Of a stretch of DNA of 64,000 nucleotides, positions 24,193-35,917 are shown in pieces. The DNA lies in NCBI GenBank assembly GCA_028455995.1, contig JABELC010000002.1, positions 2,418,001-2,482,000 on the forward strand, given 5' to 3'. Below the pieces are notes generated by a model. That model made no database searches, was not told the DNA's origin, and was given only the letters and a program-made list of their open reading frames with translations. Numbering within the stretch: the stretch's first letter is position 1; every line of letters begins with the position of its first letter. Both the position numbers and the translations under genes were made by a program. This DNA comes from Scleromitrula shiraiana. Its lineage: Eukaryota; Ascomycota; Leotiomycetes; Helotiales; Sclerotiniaceae.

Positions 24193-25503
24193 CTAAGAGG
24201 TAAAACTCTTAAAAGTATTCCCCAAAGTACTAAGCGTACTAGCACCGCTCAAAAGCTGTCCGCTCCCCTCCCCAGCCATAAACCACGCATATCTCTCCAC
24301 ATAACTATTTGAGTCCAACCACGGAATGACCGTCTCCAAAAATTTATTCTGTTCCGCCTCGGTACCACTGGCTTGGAACTCCGTAATCCAGAGTGGTTTG
24401 TTCCCGCCCGCTGCGTAGGCATCCGTAACATATTGTTTGAAGTAATCGACGCTTGATGCGGAGTCATACCAATGGATACAGACGAAATCGATTTGGCAGT
24501 CTGTGCAGGAGGAGAGGAAGGATTTGAGCCATGTGAGACCCATAGGAGAACCACCGTTTGTGACGGCGGGGGAACCGAGTTTGGCTTTGGAGGCGAATGG
24601 CATCATGTTTGTTTTGAAACCGGAGGCAGCGTCGGAGGGGGAGAGGTTGGCTTGGGAGGAGAGATCGGGCTCGTTGAATGACATGAGGTGTTTGGAGCCG
24701 GAGGCGATTGCGGATGAGGCGGCGGCGGCCCAGGGTCCGGTAAATGTACTTGACATTCCCCAGAGGAGGGGGACGTATTCGAGACCAGAGACTGAGAGAC
24801 CGGAAGAGGAGGAACCCCAGTTATAGGCCCAGGATACGTGGGAGGATCCGCCAAAGGGGGAGGCCATTGAGGCGGCGTTGTAGGCTAGACCTCTCTTTCC
24901 TCCTGACAAGGATAAAGCGGCGACGGTGGCAGATGCTTTGACGGAACTGGCTGAGGTGGCTAGGGTGGTTGGCTCGACGCTTGTGCTGCTTGCTTTGGGG
25001 CTTGTTTGGATAAAAACGGCATTTGATTCCTTGACTGCAACTGCTGATGATGAAGAGGAGCTGGCAACAACAACGGGCACGACAACTGAAGATGAAGTGG
25101 AAGCTACCGGGCTGGTAGTAGCCTGGGTAGTTGGAACAACGACCGCAGGAACAGAAGTAGAAGAGGAAGCTACAGGGCTGGCAGTAGCCTGGGTAGTAGG
25201 AACAACAACCACAGGAACAGAAGTAGAAGAGACCGGAGCGACCACAACAGCAGAGGAGGAGGAAGCTGGAACCGGAGCCACTGCAACAGCAGATGAAGAA
25301 GCAAAAGCAGAACCGTGTCTCGTAAAAGTACCACCAACACGACCCGGAGCCCCCGTATTCAACGAACCATCAGCACCTCTAGTAACAGTGATAACCTCAG
25401 TGACGACCTCGACATCGGTGACGTAGACGGGAACAGCGATTGCTTCTTTGACCAGCAAAGATGATGCCAAGATGGCTAAGGATGAGATGTCGAATGAACG
25501 CAT
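24193..25503 (-). CDS. Secreted GH128 beta-1,3-glucanase (Asl1-like)
   Basis: A 436-residue single-exon protein. The signal peptide (MRSFDISSLAILASSLLVKE, then AIAVP) is followed by VTDVEVVTEVITVTRG and a long Ser/Thr/Val/Ala linker (residues ~55-200). Residues ~205-435 are the GH128 catalytic barrel: KRGLAYNAASMASPFGGS, VSWAYNWGS, YVPLLWG, SFNEPDLSSQANLSP (Glu ~278, acid/base), DFVCIHWYDSAS, and LWITEFQASGTEAEQ (Glu ~376, nucleophile), ending VERYAWFMAG. The family cleaves beta-1,3-glucan; fungal members with such linkers act at the cell wall (wall remodelling or attack on other glucans). The linker holds a 66-bp direct duplication (25100-25231). No GPI-type tail is present, so it is probably released or linker-attached. 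Confidence 0.93.
   Translation of the reverse strand: MRSFDISSLAILASSLLVKEAIAVPVYVTDVEVVTEVITVTRGADGSLNTGAPGRVGGTFTRHGSAFASSSAVAVAPVPASSSSAVVVAPVSSTSVPVVVVPTTQATASPVASSSTSVPAVVVPTTQATTSPVASTSSSVVVPVVVASSSSSSAVAVKESNAVFIQTSPKASSTSVEPTTLATSASSVKASATVAALSLSGGKRGLAYNAASMASPFGGSSHVSWAYNWGSSSSGLSVSGLEYVPLLWGMSSTFTGPWAAAASSAIASGSKHLMSFNEPDLSSQANLSPSDAASGFKTNMMPFASKAKLGSPAVTNGGSPMGLTWLKSFLSSCTDCQIDFVCIHWYDSASSVDYFKQYVTDAYAAGGNKPLWITEFQASGTEAEQNKFLETVIPWLDSNSYVERYAWFMAGEGSGQLLSGASTLSTLGNTFKSFTS
25100..25231. repeat. 66-bp in-frame tandem duplication inside the glucanase linker
   Basis: Two adjacent 66-bp units (22 codons each) encode near-identical linker segments containing VVVPTTQAT and SPVAS. They explain part of the linker length and suggest it varies in copy number between strains. 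Confidence 0.85.
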
Positions 25504-28500
25504 TTTTGTTTGTTATTTTCCTTTCCTTAAGGAGAGTTGGTTTTTGTATTTGGGTGAGTGAGTGAGTGATTTGATTTAATCCACGAGAGAAAGACTTCTA
25601 TTGTATTGCTCAATCGAATGATAGAATCGTAAAGGAGTGTGAGTTTTTCTTAATCAAACAATCTTGATGATATGTTTGAATAGGAAAAGGTGAGGTGAGG
25701 CGAGGTGAGGTAAGGTAAGGTAAAGTAAAGAGTGTAATGATTCAATCAATGAATGTAAGGAAGCAGAAGATTTTCTTTTCGAAGATGACTCTCTCTTACT
25801 TTTAAAGAAGAAATAAGAGTGAGTGAGTGTGAGTGGAAATCTCGTGTAATTTTAGGAAAATAACGTGCTATTTGATTCCTACAAATGAGTGAATGATAGA
25901 TAGATGGTTAGATAGATCGATAGATTTGATAATATGAATCGAAATCAAAAATAATAATCCTGCGCTATCTTTCCAAGATGCGACGTAAATGAATGAATGT
26001 GAGAGGGAGAGGGAGAGTGAGAGGGAGCCTAGAGGCTGAGTAGAGTTACCCGGGTGTAGGAAGGAATCAAATAACGAAAAGGTGATGATGGAAGGGAAGT
26101 AAGAAGGATGAGGATGGATAAGGATGGACTATATATTATTATGTAGGGGGAACATTAAAGAGAGTGAGGCGTTAGGGGTTTTCCTTTTTTTTTTTTGGTC
26201 TAGATACTACTACATACAGCCTTTTATCGGACACGGGTAGTAAGTAGTGTGTGTTACATGGCATATTTACTTTTGCCTTTCCAGGGCTAGATACCTATGA
26301 AGTACTCTTAGTACTCTTAGTACTCTATTCTAGCTGCAGGTACGGCCGTACACACTTGAGAATTAAGCCATGGACGAATTAATGGGGTGAGATTGATGGG
26401 TGGAGTGGAGTGGAGTGGGTGGATGGTGGATCAAGTTGGTGGGTGGGATGAAGGTAGGAAGTGCGGGATATCCTATTCATTATTCATACAGGGGTAGTTG
26501 TCGTTTACTTAGGGATTAATGAATGAATGGATGAATGAATGAATAGATTTTGATCATTTTGCTAGACACAACTTATTATTATTATTATTATTATTTGAAT
26601 CATTAATAAGTTTATTTTCGTCCTTTGAGGTTACATACCAGGTTACCTATCAGGCTACCTACCATGCTACATACCATACTACTTGAGGATGAATGTTTAT
26701 CAATATAAATAAATAATTGAGGTTTTACTTTCGATAGATAATATCGATATATAGGGTGATGAAATATAATAAATCTTGCTCAAAGTGCTGGCTGGTGGTT
26801 GTGTTAGACAACATTAGGTCAAGCTTTACTTATTAATCTTTTCTAGTCAGGTATATACGTATATATACATTATGATCCATACCAGTATAGATTTGCCAAG
26901 TGATCAATCAAAAATCTGGATTAACCTTACATTTCGTTAATCAGGAACATCAAGTACTAGTGTTTCGTTGCCGTGGTCTAGTTCGCCTTGATGTTTTCTG
27001 ACTGGCCGGACTGGTTCATCTCATAGTATTACTCGTAATAGACGGCATATCGGACTGGCTAATTTTTTATATACCTCAATAATCAATAATTAATAATCAA
27101 TAATCCAATTGGCAGCCATTAGATTAGATATTCTTATTTTCTATTTATTTTTTATTTTTTATTTATTTTCTATTTATTTGCTTATCTAGATTCTTATTTC
27201 TTTGTATCGATATATAAATTAATATTATCCACGACATCATAACTTAATTTCGATTGCGTTATTTTTCTATCCCGGTGTACTACACAATCTATACATCCCA
27301 AATTGACTATTTAGGTCATGGATTAGAATTTTCAAAATCCCGTTGTTTATTTCATCCTATCACGGATTTTCTCTGCGCCACTTAGTACTACAGTGCTTAT
27401 CAGGATACCTAGTAAGTATGAAACAAGCTTACGGACATTTATATTGCATCAATCCTAACCGAAGTCCCGCTACTCCCTGGCAGCTTGTTTTTCTTTTTCT
27501 TTTTTTTAATAATAATACTACTAGTAATTACTATTATTATTTTTATATTCATGGGGGCTAGCCCCCAAACCCCAATTGCTCGCTACGCTCGAGAGATTAT
27601 TTAATTATTATTTAATTATTAGTTAATTATTGTTTAATTATTAGTTAATTATTATTTAATTATTAGTTAATTATATGACCATTATAGTATGATCATTATA
27701 TGATCATTATATGATCATCCGCATAGACCTGACCTTGTTGGTCCTTGCATAAAATTCAGGGGTAAAAAAGAAAGACCTCAACCAGTCGATCAAATAAAAT
27801 GGATCCTCTCCGCTCCCCCATGTCTCTTACGATGTTTTAAAGCCTCCACCACCTGGCCCGCCTGCAGTGGAAATTTTTGACGGATTAACGTATCTTCGTA
27901 CTTCATCGATTAATCAATCATTGATCCGATTCGAAATGCATTGCAGATGGATACAATTATGCAAGAAGATCATATGTACAGCCTGTACCCGTGAACTACT
28001 AGATATAATATACAAACACAACACAATTTAAAACACTCTACTCTAACTCACTGCCGACAGATAGGTTGATATATCTTCAATTTCGGTCCGCAGTTCGGTT
28101 ATAGACTCCACAGGACGCGTATTACGGTACTATGTTATCGATGTATGTAGCATGTATCTACGACACCGGCTCATGATTGATTTCATTTCTCCATTATTTT
28201 ATGTGATGAATCCAGACCTACAAACTATTTATATACATATATACATATACATACATATATACATACATACAATACAATACAGTATGTCGAGATCAATGAA
28301 AAGTTTTTCCATCCATGGTTTTCCCCCATCCCGTCCAGTAGCTTACAGTTTTTGCCGAGAAAGTCTGGACTACAGAATAAAGATAGAGAAGAGAGAGCCA
28401 AGAGATTTACGGACATACTACACAAGTGTAAGTGTAGAGTTCTACTGTGGTGGACTTCGTATTTTATGTTTCCCAAGCCTTTAGGATTTTATTTGGTGGA

Positions 28501-29448
28501 AATGAATTAATTGTTAATGGGCGCTGGCTTATTTAAGAATCCTTCTCTGTTACTTCGTACTGTAAGATTTTAATTCCATAGTTATTTATGTGCCTAGGTG
28601 GGTACTTGGGCTATGTGTAATAGTTACATATATAAATAACTCTCTAAAAGTCAATTTTGAATTAAAATCAAAACCATGGGTTGATCTAATTTATTGTTTT
28701 CCATCTAAGTAGGTTCGTAGCAATGAGGATAGCAATAGTTTTATCTTATCAATCCCGTCGATACACTACATTATCTGTCTTTCTCTCTCTCTCTCTTTTG
28801 CCTTCTAGCTCGTATTACTATGATCGAAAACTATACTGCAATAAGTCTTCACAGCATTGCATTCTTATCGCAAGTTCACAACATATACCTGTCTACGAGT
28901 CTATGTGCATATACATGTACATGTGCAAATCAAAAGATTATATCTGACTCACACGTGAGATTTATCATTTGATTCGGTTGTGTTTCGTTTCGTTTTGTTT
29001 CTATTGTACAGCCTCAGTGGGCTGGCTAGCTGGCCGGCTAGCTATGACAGGTAATACTGTAGTGCATCGTTAGCATAGCTGTCTACACTTTCCACTTGTA
29101 ATCCTTAGTAGGATGATGATAAGAAGGATTTGACGAATACGAGGCCGAGATTTTATTCTTTATTTGTTTCATGGAGGTACAAAGCAAGCAAGCAAGCAGA
29201 AGTAAATTGTTAGTAGACCATAACTTCTATAACACAACATGGATTTCATCATGTGAAAGCTTCATATTTGATTAGTCAAGATGTTGTTCTTGGTGCATGT
29301 ATCGAATGAGCATTTATTTTCATCTGTTGGTTTATCCGCCGTGATTTGGTGTTGGTAGTTCTCAGAACATTAAGATACTGGAAACCACCATTTTACTGTA
29401 CCCTTTCCTTTCAACATCCATCTACAGTTTTCCCTAAAAAGTCAGTAG
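25504..29448. other. 3.9-kb gene desert
   Basis: No gene could be supported on either strand. Contents: GGTGA/GAATG-type short tandem repeats (25690-26050), TACTC repeats (26299-26325), (TTA)n near 26574-26594, the palindrome plus AT repeat at 27553-27720, (TACATA)n near 28232-28275, and plain AT-rich sequence. The left end carries the glucanase promoter. Small open frames (27343, 28152, 28723) have no family features. Confidence 0.65.
27553..27720. repeat. Perfect 14-bp GC palindrome next to ~22-bp AT tandem repeats
   Basis: GGGGGCTAGCCCCC at 27553-27566 is a perfect palindrome, followed by AAACCCCAATTGCTCGCTACG and CTCGAG. From ~27597 come about three tandem 22-bp units built on TTTAATTATTAGTTAATTAT, then repeated TATGATCAT units. 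The abrupt GC/AT switch in a gene desert looks like a terminal fragment of a repeated or mobile element, but no coding domain, terminal repeat pair or target duplication was found. Confidence 0.6.
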
Positions 29449-30662
29449 CTACTTAGTAATAGTAGCTCCAATAATATCAGCAGCCTGCTCAGCAAGAGCA
29501 TAAGTATAAGCCTGATAATGAATGAGCTGTAATAGGTAACGGAATAACACTCGCATCGACAACACGTAATCCTTGTACTCCATAGACACAATGATTAGTA
29601 TCAACCACTTTACCCATTGCCGCAGTACCAGCAGCGTGGTATACCGTTCTATGAAAAGTCAGTTTATTATCTCTCAAAATGGAAACCACAAATACATACT
29701 TCCCCCTCGCTCTAATCCTCTCATCAATCTCCTCATCCCTCGCCCTCCAATCCAAAGGTTTCTGCCCCTCCGCCACCTTCTCCCCCTCTATCAACTTCTC
29801 CTTCTCCGGTGGGCGTGGAAAACATAACCCGCGCAACTAACGTATCCGTCCAAACCGTCACACCCGCAACGGATACACATCCCCATTCCCCACCACCCGT
29901 CTCACCCCCACCCGTCTATTCTCCACCAACTCCCCCGCGCCAAGCGGAGCTCCGGAATCGATATCCCCATTACACATGACACCGTCGTTTTCCCAGGCGC
30001 GCAGGATGGCGGACCGTAAGGGATATAATATTCTCGTTTGCTCGAGCCGAGCTGACGGATTGCGTGTATAGGGGACCGGAATATCCATGTTGGGTTTCTA
30101 GTCCTGGTTTGTGGTAGTTTTCTGTAAGCTTGGTGTAGGGGAGCAGTCTGGTGTAGCTCCAGCGGGGATCGCGGAATAGGGTGGGTGCCCCTGGCGTTGT
30201 AATCGTCTGCAGGACCGCGGATCCATCCTCCTTTATTATTTATCGGTTCTCGTTCATTTATTTATTTTTTTCTTTCTTCCCACATCAAGAAACACACGGG
30301 GAAAAAAAGGAAAAATATGGAAACGAAAATCTATTTACATATAAGACCAAAACCTCCAACCCATCCCAACCCATCCCATCCCCCAAAATGAAAAAAAAAA
30401 TAATACCAGCATCGATAGCCCCTCCCCTCCAGCACCCGTCCCCCCAAATGTTCCTGCGGAACAGTATCATATTTCCAGTCGAGCTCGGAGCCCACGAGGA
30501 ACTTCAAGTTGAATGGGCCATTGGCGGAATCGGTTATGAGCGGGTTATTGGAGACGGACTCGGAGAGACCGGCTTCCAGGACTAGGATTGAGAGGGTGGG
30601 GTGGAGGGAGTGTAGGCGCCGCCGAGGAGGATGAGGTCGTAGGTTGGGGGGAGCGGGGGCAT
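29449..30662 (-). pseudogene. Decayed GMC (glucose-methanol-choline) oxidoreductase
   Basis: Pieces of an FAD-dependent GMC alcohol oxidoreductase appear in order on the minus strand but in different frames: MPPLPPTYDLILLGG (30662), SILVLEAG, DWKYDTVPQEHL (~30480), GGWIRGPADDYNARG (~30240), DPRWSYTRLLPYTKLTENYH (~30170), RILYPLRSAI with GAPLGAGELVENRRVGVRR (~30030-29900), GVTVWTDTLVARV (~29860), DEEIDERIRARG, then after a 51-nt intron (29649-29699) YHAAGTAAMGKVVD and AEQAADIIGATITK to a TAG at 29449. The GxGxxG/GGSSAxN region is replaced by an A/T-rich insert. About 200 residues between GEKVA and DEEIDER are missing. A CATT tandem duplication shifts frame just before the catalytic-loop end (ITAH|YQAY). 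It cannot make an active enzyme. Confidence 0.85.
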
Positions 30663-32019
30663 GGGTGCGGGTTGGGGTGGACCTTTGAAGTTCTTGTTCT
30701 TGGGTAGGGTTACTAGTAGGTATTTTATTTTATGTTATTTTGTTTTAGATTGCTCGAGTATAGTAAAAGAGAGAAGAAAAAGAAGAAGAGATGGAAGATT
30801 TATCGATCGATTTATCAATTCGTTCCAAAACCTCTACTTTTTCTCTCTTCTATATTCATCTATCCTATCCATCACATCCATCACATCACATTGTAAATCC
30901 CATCCATCCATCCATTCATCTATCTTCCTTTCATCCATCTTCCCTTCATCCATCTTCCCTTCATCTTTTCTAGCCGCAGTACCCACCCACTATGTATGTA
31001 TGTATGTATGTAGTATGCATTTCCAGCGCATGCTTACCGACAATTTAGTTTATAGTAGTAATCTTAAGCTTAATCTTATTTGGACCTAAAATCGCATAAC
31101 CTAAGATGATGAATGTACGCACTGGCATCTGGAACCGAACCGAAGCGAACTGGGTTTGATACGAATCGAATTGCATGAGTGGATGGATATACAAACTGTT
31201 GGTTCGTGTTGGCAGCACAGACGGTAAGCGTAAACGAGCATTGAGACAGCTATTATTGCAGACGAGTTTTGCGGTGGTGCTTGTACTTCTGTGAGATCGC
31301 GTACGTGTGATTGGATTGTGGGTGTGTGTTGTAGCTATAATGTCATTCATGTCTATGTATTTGGGGAAGATATTCTCCTAAGTTGGAGATGCTTCTTTTG
31401 TAAAGATGGGATGGGATGGGATGGGATGGGATTGGCGTATGGCGGGGAGAGAGATAGTTGCTGCGGATGAATGTGGATATGGATATGGATATTGATATGG
31501 ATATGAATGGTGTGAGGTATTTACGTACAGATGCATGTATATATAAATGCAGTGGAGAGACGATGATAATGTCGTACGATGAGATACTCATGAGCGCATA
31601 AGTAAGTAAGTAAGTAATGGATGCGAATGTAATGTTGGGGAGTGAATGATGATATGATGGCGATTGTACGGAGTAATTTTACGAACGAGTTGTTCTTATT
31701 TGTGGATGGGATGGGATGGGATGGGATGGCTCTGTTGTGGAGATAGATTAATAGATGAAATAGATGATGATGATGGTCGAAAACAGCAAATAGATAGCAT
31801 AAGCATAAGCATGGATTAAAATTGAAATTGAAACAGAAGAAAGGAGAGTTCGAATATATGGAGAAATGGTGAAAGAAAGGAATTCATTATTTTAGTATAT
31901 TAAGAGCGTCGATTTAATTTCCATTCTCCGTTTGAATGGATTGTTGGTTTGGTGTGGTGCATATATACTATGGTATAGTCGTAGACATCCGCCTCATCTG
32001 CCCAATGTGATATATATAA
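30663..32019. other. Gene-free spacer with short tandem repeats
   Basis: This lies between the GMC relic and RAD57. It contains CATCCATC-type repeats (30898-30970), (TATG)n (30992-31013), (GATGG)n at 31406-31430 and 31704-31729, (GATATG)n near 31477-31505 and (TAAG)n at 31600-31616. No coding sequence was supported. Confidence 0.6.
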
Positions 32020-33596
32020 TTAATCCCCATCCCCACCCCTATTCCCATCCTCCTCGTCATCGTAATCATAATCACTAGCAACAACACCGACCCCCCTATT
32101 CCCCTTGCCCTCATCCTCCTTTCTCCTCACACTCCCAATCCCCTCCCCCCTAATCTCAAATTCCACCGCTCCTCCCACCCCTTCCCCGCTCTCCGCAACC
32201 CAAGATGCAAAAACCACTTTCATCCACCTCCTCCATCTCTTCAATATTGCTTCCCCACTCTCGTTATCCTCTAGCACTTGTTTCCGACCATATACCGGTT
32301 TCTTAATAAGTGCTATTCGACATGCTATTTGCGTCGTCCATATAAGACCCAAGGAGGGAGTTTTTAGATTCTTAGATGCCGTGTAGGAAGGATTTGGATT
32401 ATCTCCCCAGCCTGTGAACCAGCGTTGTTGGTGATCTAGGGCCATGGGGTCGGGTGTTATTAATGAATTTGATGTATGGTGTCGTGATTTATTAGGTCCC
32501 ATCGGCGTCGAATTACCTAATATAGGGAGGATGCTTGAGCTTGGAGCCGCCATCGAACTAGATGGTATTAAATTCCCAGATCCACCCCCATGTCCGGCAA
32601 GAGGACTACTGGTATAATTTTGTTGGTCTCTCCTCGTTATCATGGCCGGACTATTCCCTGCGCTTCCTGGACCGCCGGAGAATCGATCGGCTACTTGATT
32701 GGATACTACGATGGCAATTCCATAATCTCGCGCCATGTCTCGTAGTAATTGTCCTAGTTTTACTAACTCTGCACTTCGGTGTGCCATGTTCAGTCCCTTT
32801 TTACCGTTCTCATTTGCGTCCCTTTCGAACTCGGCGCGGTAGTTTGCGGCTACGCTGTCGAGGATTAGGAGTTTGATGCCGTGACGTTGGATTATGACGG
32901 GGGCTTGGAATCGGAGGATGTGATCTTGGGATTCGAGATCGGGGGTTACGATGCTGTGGATTTTGTCGAGGGTGGGCGGGTGTGGATGGGTGGAGAGAAT
33001 TGGGTGGGTGCGGAGGAGTTGGGAGAGTCGCGTGGTTGGGAGGGAGGATTCGGTCGATATGTAGAGGGTGGGTGTGGAAAGTCCTTGTGGTTTGGGGAGT
33101 TGTGCGGATAGTAGGAGGGTGAGGAGAAATTGCGTTTTACCTGCTCCGCTTTGGATGTGTTAGATTTATTGTGTAGGTAGTAGTTGTGTAGAAATGTCTC
33201 ATACCTCTCACCAGTAATCTCAGTGATATAACCAGTGGGAATTCCACCCCCCAATGCGCGATCCATATCATCATCCAATAGACTTATAGCATCCCATTGA
33301 TTCAGTAATTCATTTCCTGATTTCCTCAATTTTCCTCTATTCTCATCTTCTCCCATCCCCACTCCATCACCAACTACATCTTCACCCAGAACACCCAAGT
33401 CCCCTCTTAACCCTCTCAACACATCCGCGCATAATCTCTTGACATCCAATACCGGCAGACGAGCACGTTTGGCAATCTCTACAGCATCGAGCGTTATAAG
33501 ATCGGCCGTGGTAATGAGATTCTTCTCAATAGAAGGAATCAGTCGCACATATTTTTCGGTTGAAAAATTTGGAAGGACAATTGAGAGGTCGGTCAT
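32020..33596 (-). CDS. RAD57: RecA/RAD51-family recombination protein RAD57
   Basis: RAD57, with RAD55, stabilises and helps load the RAD51 filament during homologous recombination repair. Two exons (33596-33205 and 33148-32020) give 506 residues; the 56-nt intron falls inside the Walker A codons, and splicing yields GESGAGKTQFLLTLLLSAQL. Walker B is LLILDSVAANYRAEFE. The short N-terminal domain (LIPSIEKNLITTADLITLDA, ARLPVLDVKRLCADVLRGL) is the helical DNA-binding region of RAD51 paralogues. NMAHRSAELVKLGQLLRDMA and IAIVVSNQVADRF match RAD57 closely. The fungal-type long insert follows (~300-390), then LGLIWTTQIACRIALIKKPV and an acidic tail. I chose the ATG at 33596; 33752 is possible but adds a non-conserved Pro-rich leader. 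Confidence 0.9.
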
Positions 33597-34083
33597 AGAG
33601 ACATGCTTTTGGGGTGATGTGAAGATGGGGGGATGTATTTTATCCTGAAAATGGAAGTTTGGGGTTGAAGGCGCGTCGGGAAAGGCTTCGGTTCGGGATG
33701 GTAGGCTTTGTGGGCACTTCGGAATTCGGTAGTTCGAAATAATCCGCCACATTACGTTATCATTTGGTACCCAAAAGTTACCTATAGAGATGGGTATTCA
33801 AATGTTGACTATTTTCTTGTTTCTGACTTTACTTCTTCACATTTCTTGTGCGCGACTTAAAGAAAAATATATGATGGTTCATTTAGCAAATACTCTAATT
33901 TTATTGCTGCCAGAAAATATACAAACGTCGTTCAAGGAAGACGCTAGTATTGCTAAATACTCAGGTTCTCAGTCGGTATCTAGGAAAGTTACCTAGATAC
34001 CTAGCCATGAGGTACATTATGTTACTCTGTAATAGGGCTTCACCCCCTCTTACAGCTCACTTTATACCTACTATGCATTCATT
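33597..34083. other. Short spacer between RAD57 and MFS transporter genes
   Basis: It carries the RAD57 promoter and the 3' flank of the MFS gene. A short open frame at 33790-33996 begins with a hydrophobic leader but has no other support. Confidence 0.5.
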
Positions 34084-35917
34084 TTAAACACTTCCGGAAA
34101 TAACCTGACCTACACCTTCTACTTCGCTGGATACTGGTGTCGGCGACTTTTCGGTCTTCAAGGATGGCGTGAAGATGATCTGAAAATGGTTAGGTTGCTA
34201 GGTATCATGTATGCAATAAGGAGTCAGTAGAGAACTTACCACAAGAACCGCAACCGATGCAGTCAAGATCCCCAAGCTGGATACTAAGAATGTCCAACTT
34301 CTCTCTCCAAACGCAAAGCTCGTCCATGCTGGACCTGCAAGAACACCTGCTGCACTGGCACTAGTATACAAGGAGAAGACCTGTCCACTGGCCCCCGTGC
34401 TTCCAAATATTCCAGGAGTATCACGCTCTATAGCTGCTACAGCCCGACTTAAATCAGCTCCTAATGGCGATGAACCAAAAACTCTGGCAAAGCCTGCATG
34501 GGTTGTCAGTATCAGAAGTTTGCTGGAATTGACCGAGTGGGAGACATACCATAAAGCGAGAGAAGAACGCAGAGGATCACTTTCTGCTCGGTGCTATCAT
34601 TATCTATCAACAGCAGAAGGATTGTAAACACTGCAGATATGATAAACCATGAAGCAGTAAGCCATCGAGAGGGCCACACATCTGCAAGCCAACCAGCTAT
34701 CGGAGCAGTGAAGATAGGAAATGTGATAGTTAGAAAGATTAATCCAGCACCTGTCGAATCCCAGTTGAATAGTCGTTCTACAAATATTGGAAGCGCAGCA
34801 TCGAAACTAGCCAACAAGAATACCGTTACCCAGACTCCATACAAGTCGGTCCACACCCGTGGAGACTTCATAAGAGTTATCAGTGGTATAGGGTGTTCTT
34901 TGTTGTCAGTTGGTGGAGAGTTTTCCTGTGGGCTCTTGAGAAGCGGCTCAGATGCTGGAGTTTCAAAAGAGGATGCTGAAAGGCTCTGTTGGTGTGAAAC
35001 GGCTTCATCGATACCTTGCTGGAAAGTTCCATATGCTTGCGTACTATGGACATCCTTACCTTTCCTCACTCTTGCAGCAACCTTCTGTTCTACCATGACC
35101 AGTCGCAAGATAATATCGACTACGATCAAGGCAAACATTGCAACGAATAAAGATCCATAGCCAATCTCCGCGTACATTATCCCGCCTATAGTCGGAGAAA
35201 TCAGCATTCCTACGTTGAGACTCGATATAACGTAGCCCATCCATTGTCCGATATCTTTTGTGCCAACTGTGTCTGCGAGTAAAGCAAACCCGACTGTATA
35301 CACCACCGCTGCTGATAGTCCTTGGAGAAAACGGCTGAGAGCTAAGAGCCAAACATTCGGTGCCAAGTATAACAAAGCGGTTGCAGCGGCGTTGCTAAAG
35401 AAACCTAGCAATAAGGGAGTTCGTCGTGATGAACTTTTATCCGCATAGTATCCGAAGAGTGCTATATGCAATTGTTAAACCTCATCTTCTCATACGGTAA
35501 TTTTTTGACTCACGACTGCCTATGAATTGTGCAACTCCGAAGGATGTCAAAAGCATCGAGTTCCAGAATTGTACTACATAGAAAGATAAGCAATTTGGCC
35601 ACATAAACTAGCAAACGGTTTATGAGTAACCGCACCATCTTCGTCTTCGACGCCGATTCGGCCCTGCAATTCATTTGGAATGACTGGAATAATCTGGAAC
35701 AATCAATTACACAATACTGTTAACGCAGAACGCTACTACTCACAACACCATAAATGAACGAATCCTATGTTATAAGTGAGCCTTCATCCATTTCTAACCC
35801 CACAGATACTTGTTTGCTTACACTGAACGATGCTACACAGATGGTTAAGACGATGAACCATTTGGAAGATCGTACTTCTAGATATCTTGGCTCACTCTGC
35901 TCTGTGAATGGCCACAT
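34084..35917 (-). CDS. MFS transporter (DHA1/VMAT-like), NRPS-neighbour
   Basis: Seven exons fit in frame: 35917-35822, 35764-35744 (21 nt), 35693-35636, 35573-35514, 35461-34550, 34493-34240 and 34179-34084 (498 residues). Motifs: SSKWFIVLTICVASFSDSFI (TM1), GVVIPVIPNELQGRIGVEDE, SFGVAQFIGSPLFGYYADKS (motif A region), RRTPLLLGFFSNAAATALL, RFLQGLSAAVVYTVGFALLA, MGYVISSLNVGMLISPTIGG (motif C type), a hydrophilic central loop, then SPRVWTDLYGVWVTVFLLAS and GWLADVWPSRWLTASWF. It resembles fungal VMAT-like carriers of the DHA1 class, often found beside metabolite clusters. It is divergent from the NRPS across 1.9 kb, so it is the obvious candidate exporter of that product or a self-resistance pump; this is inference from position only. 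Confidence 0.87.

Noticed and set aside
33790..33996. Small protein with a signal-peptide-like start
   Set aside because: Short, AT-rich, no Cys pattern or family features, and lies in a promoter spacer.
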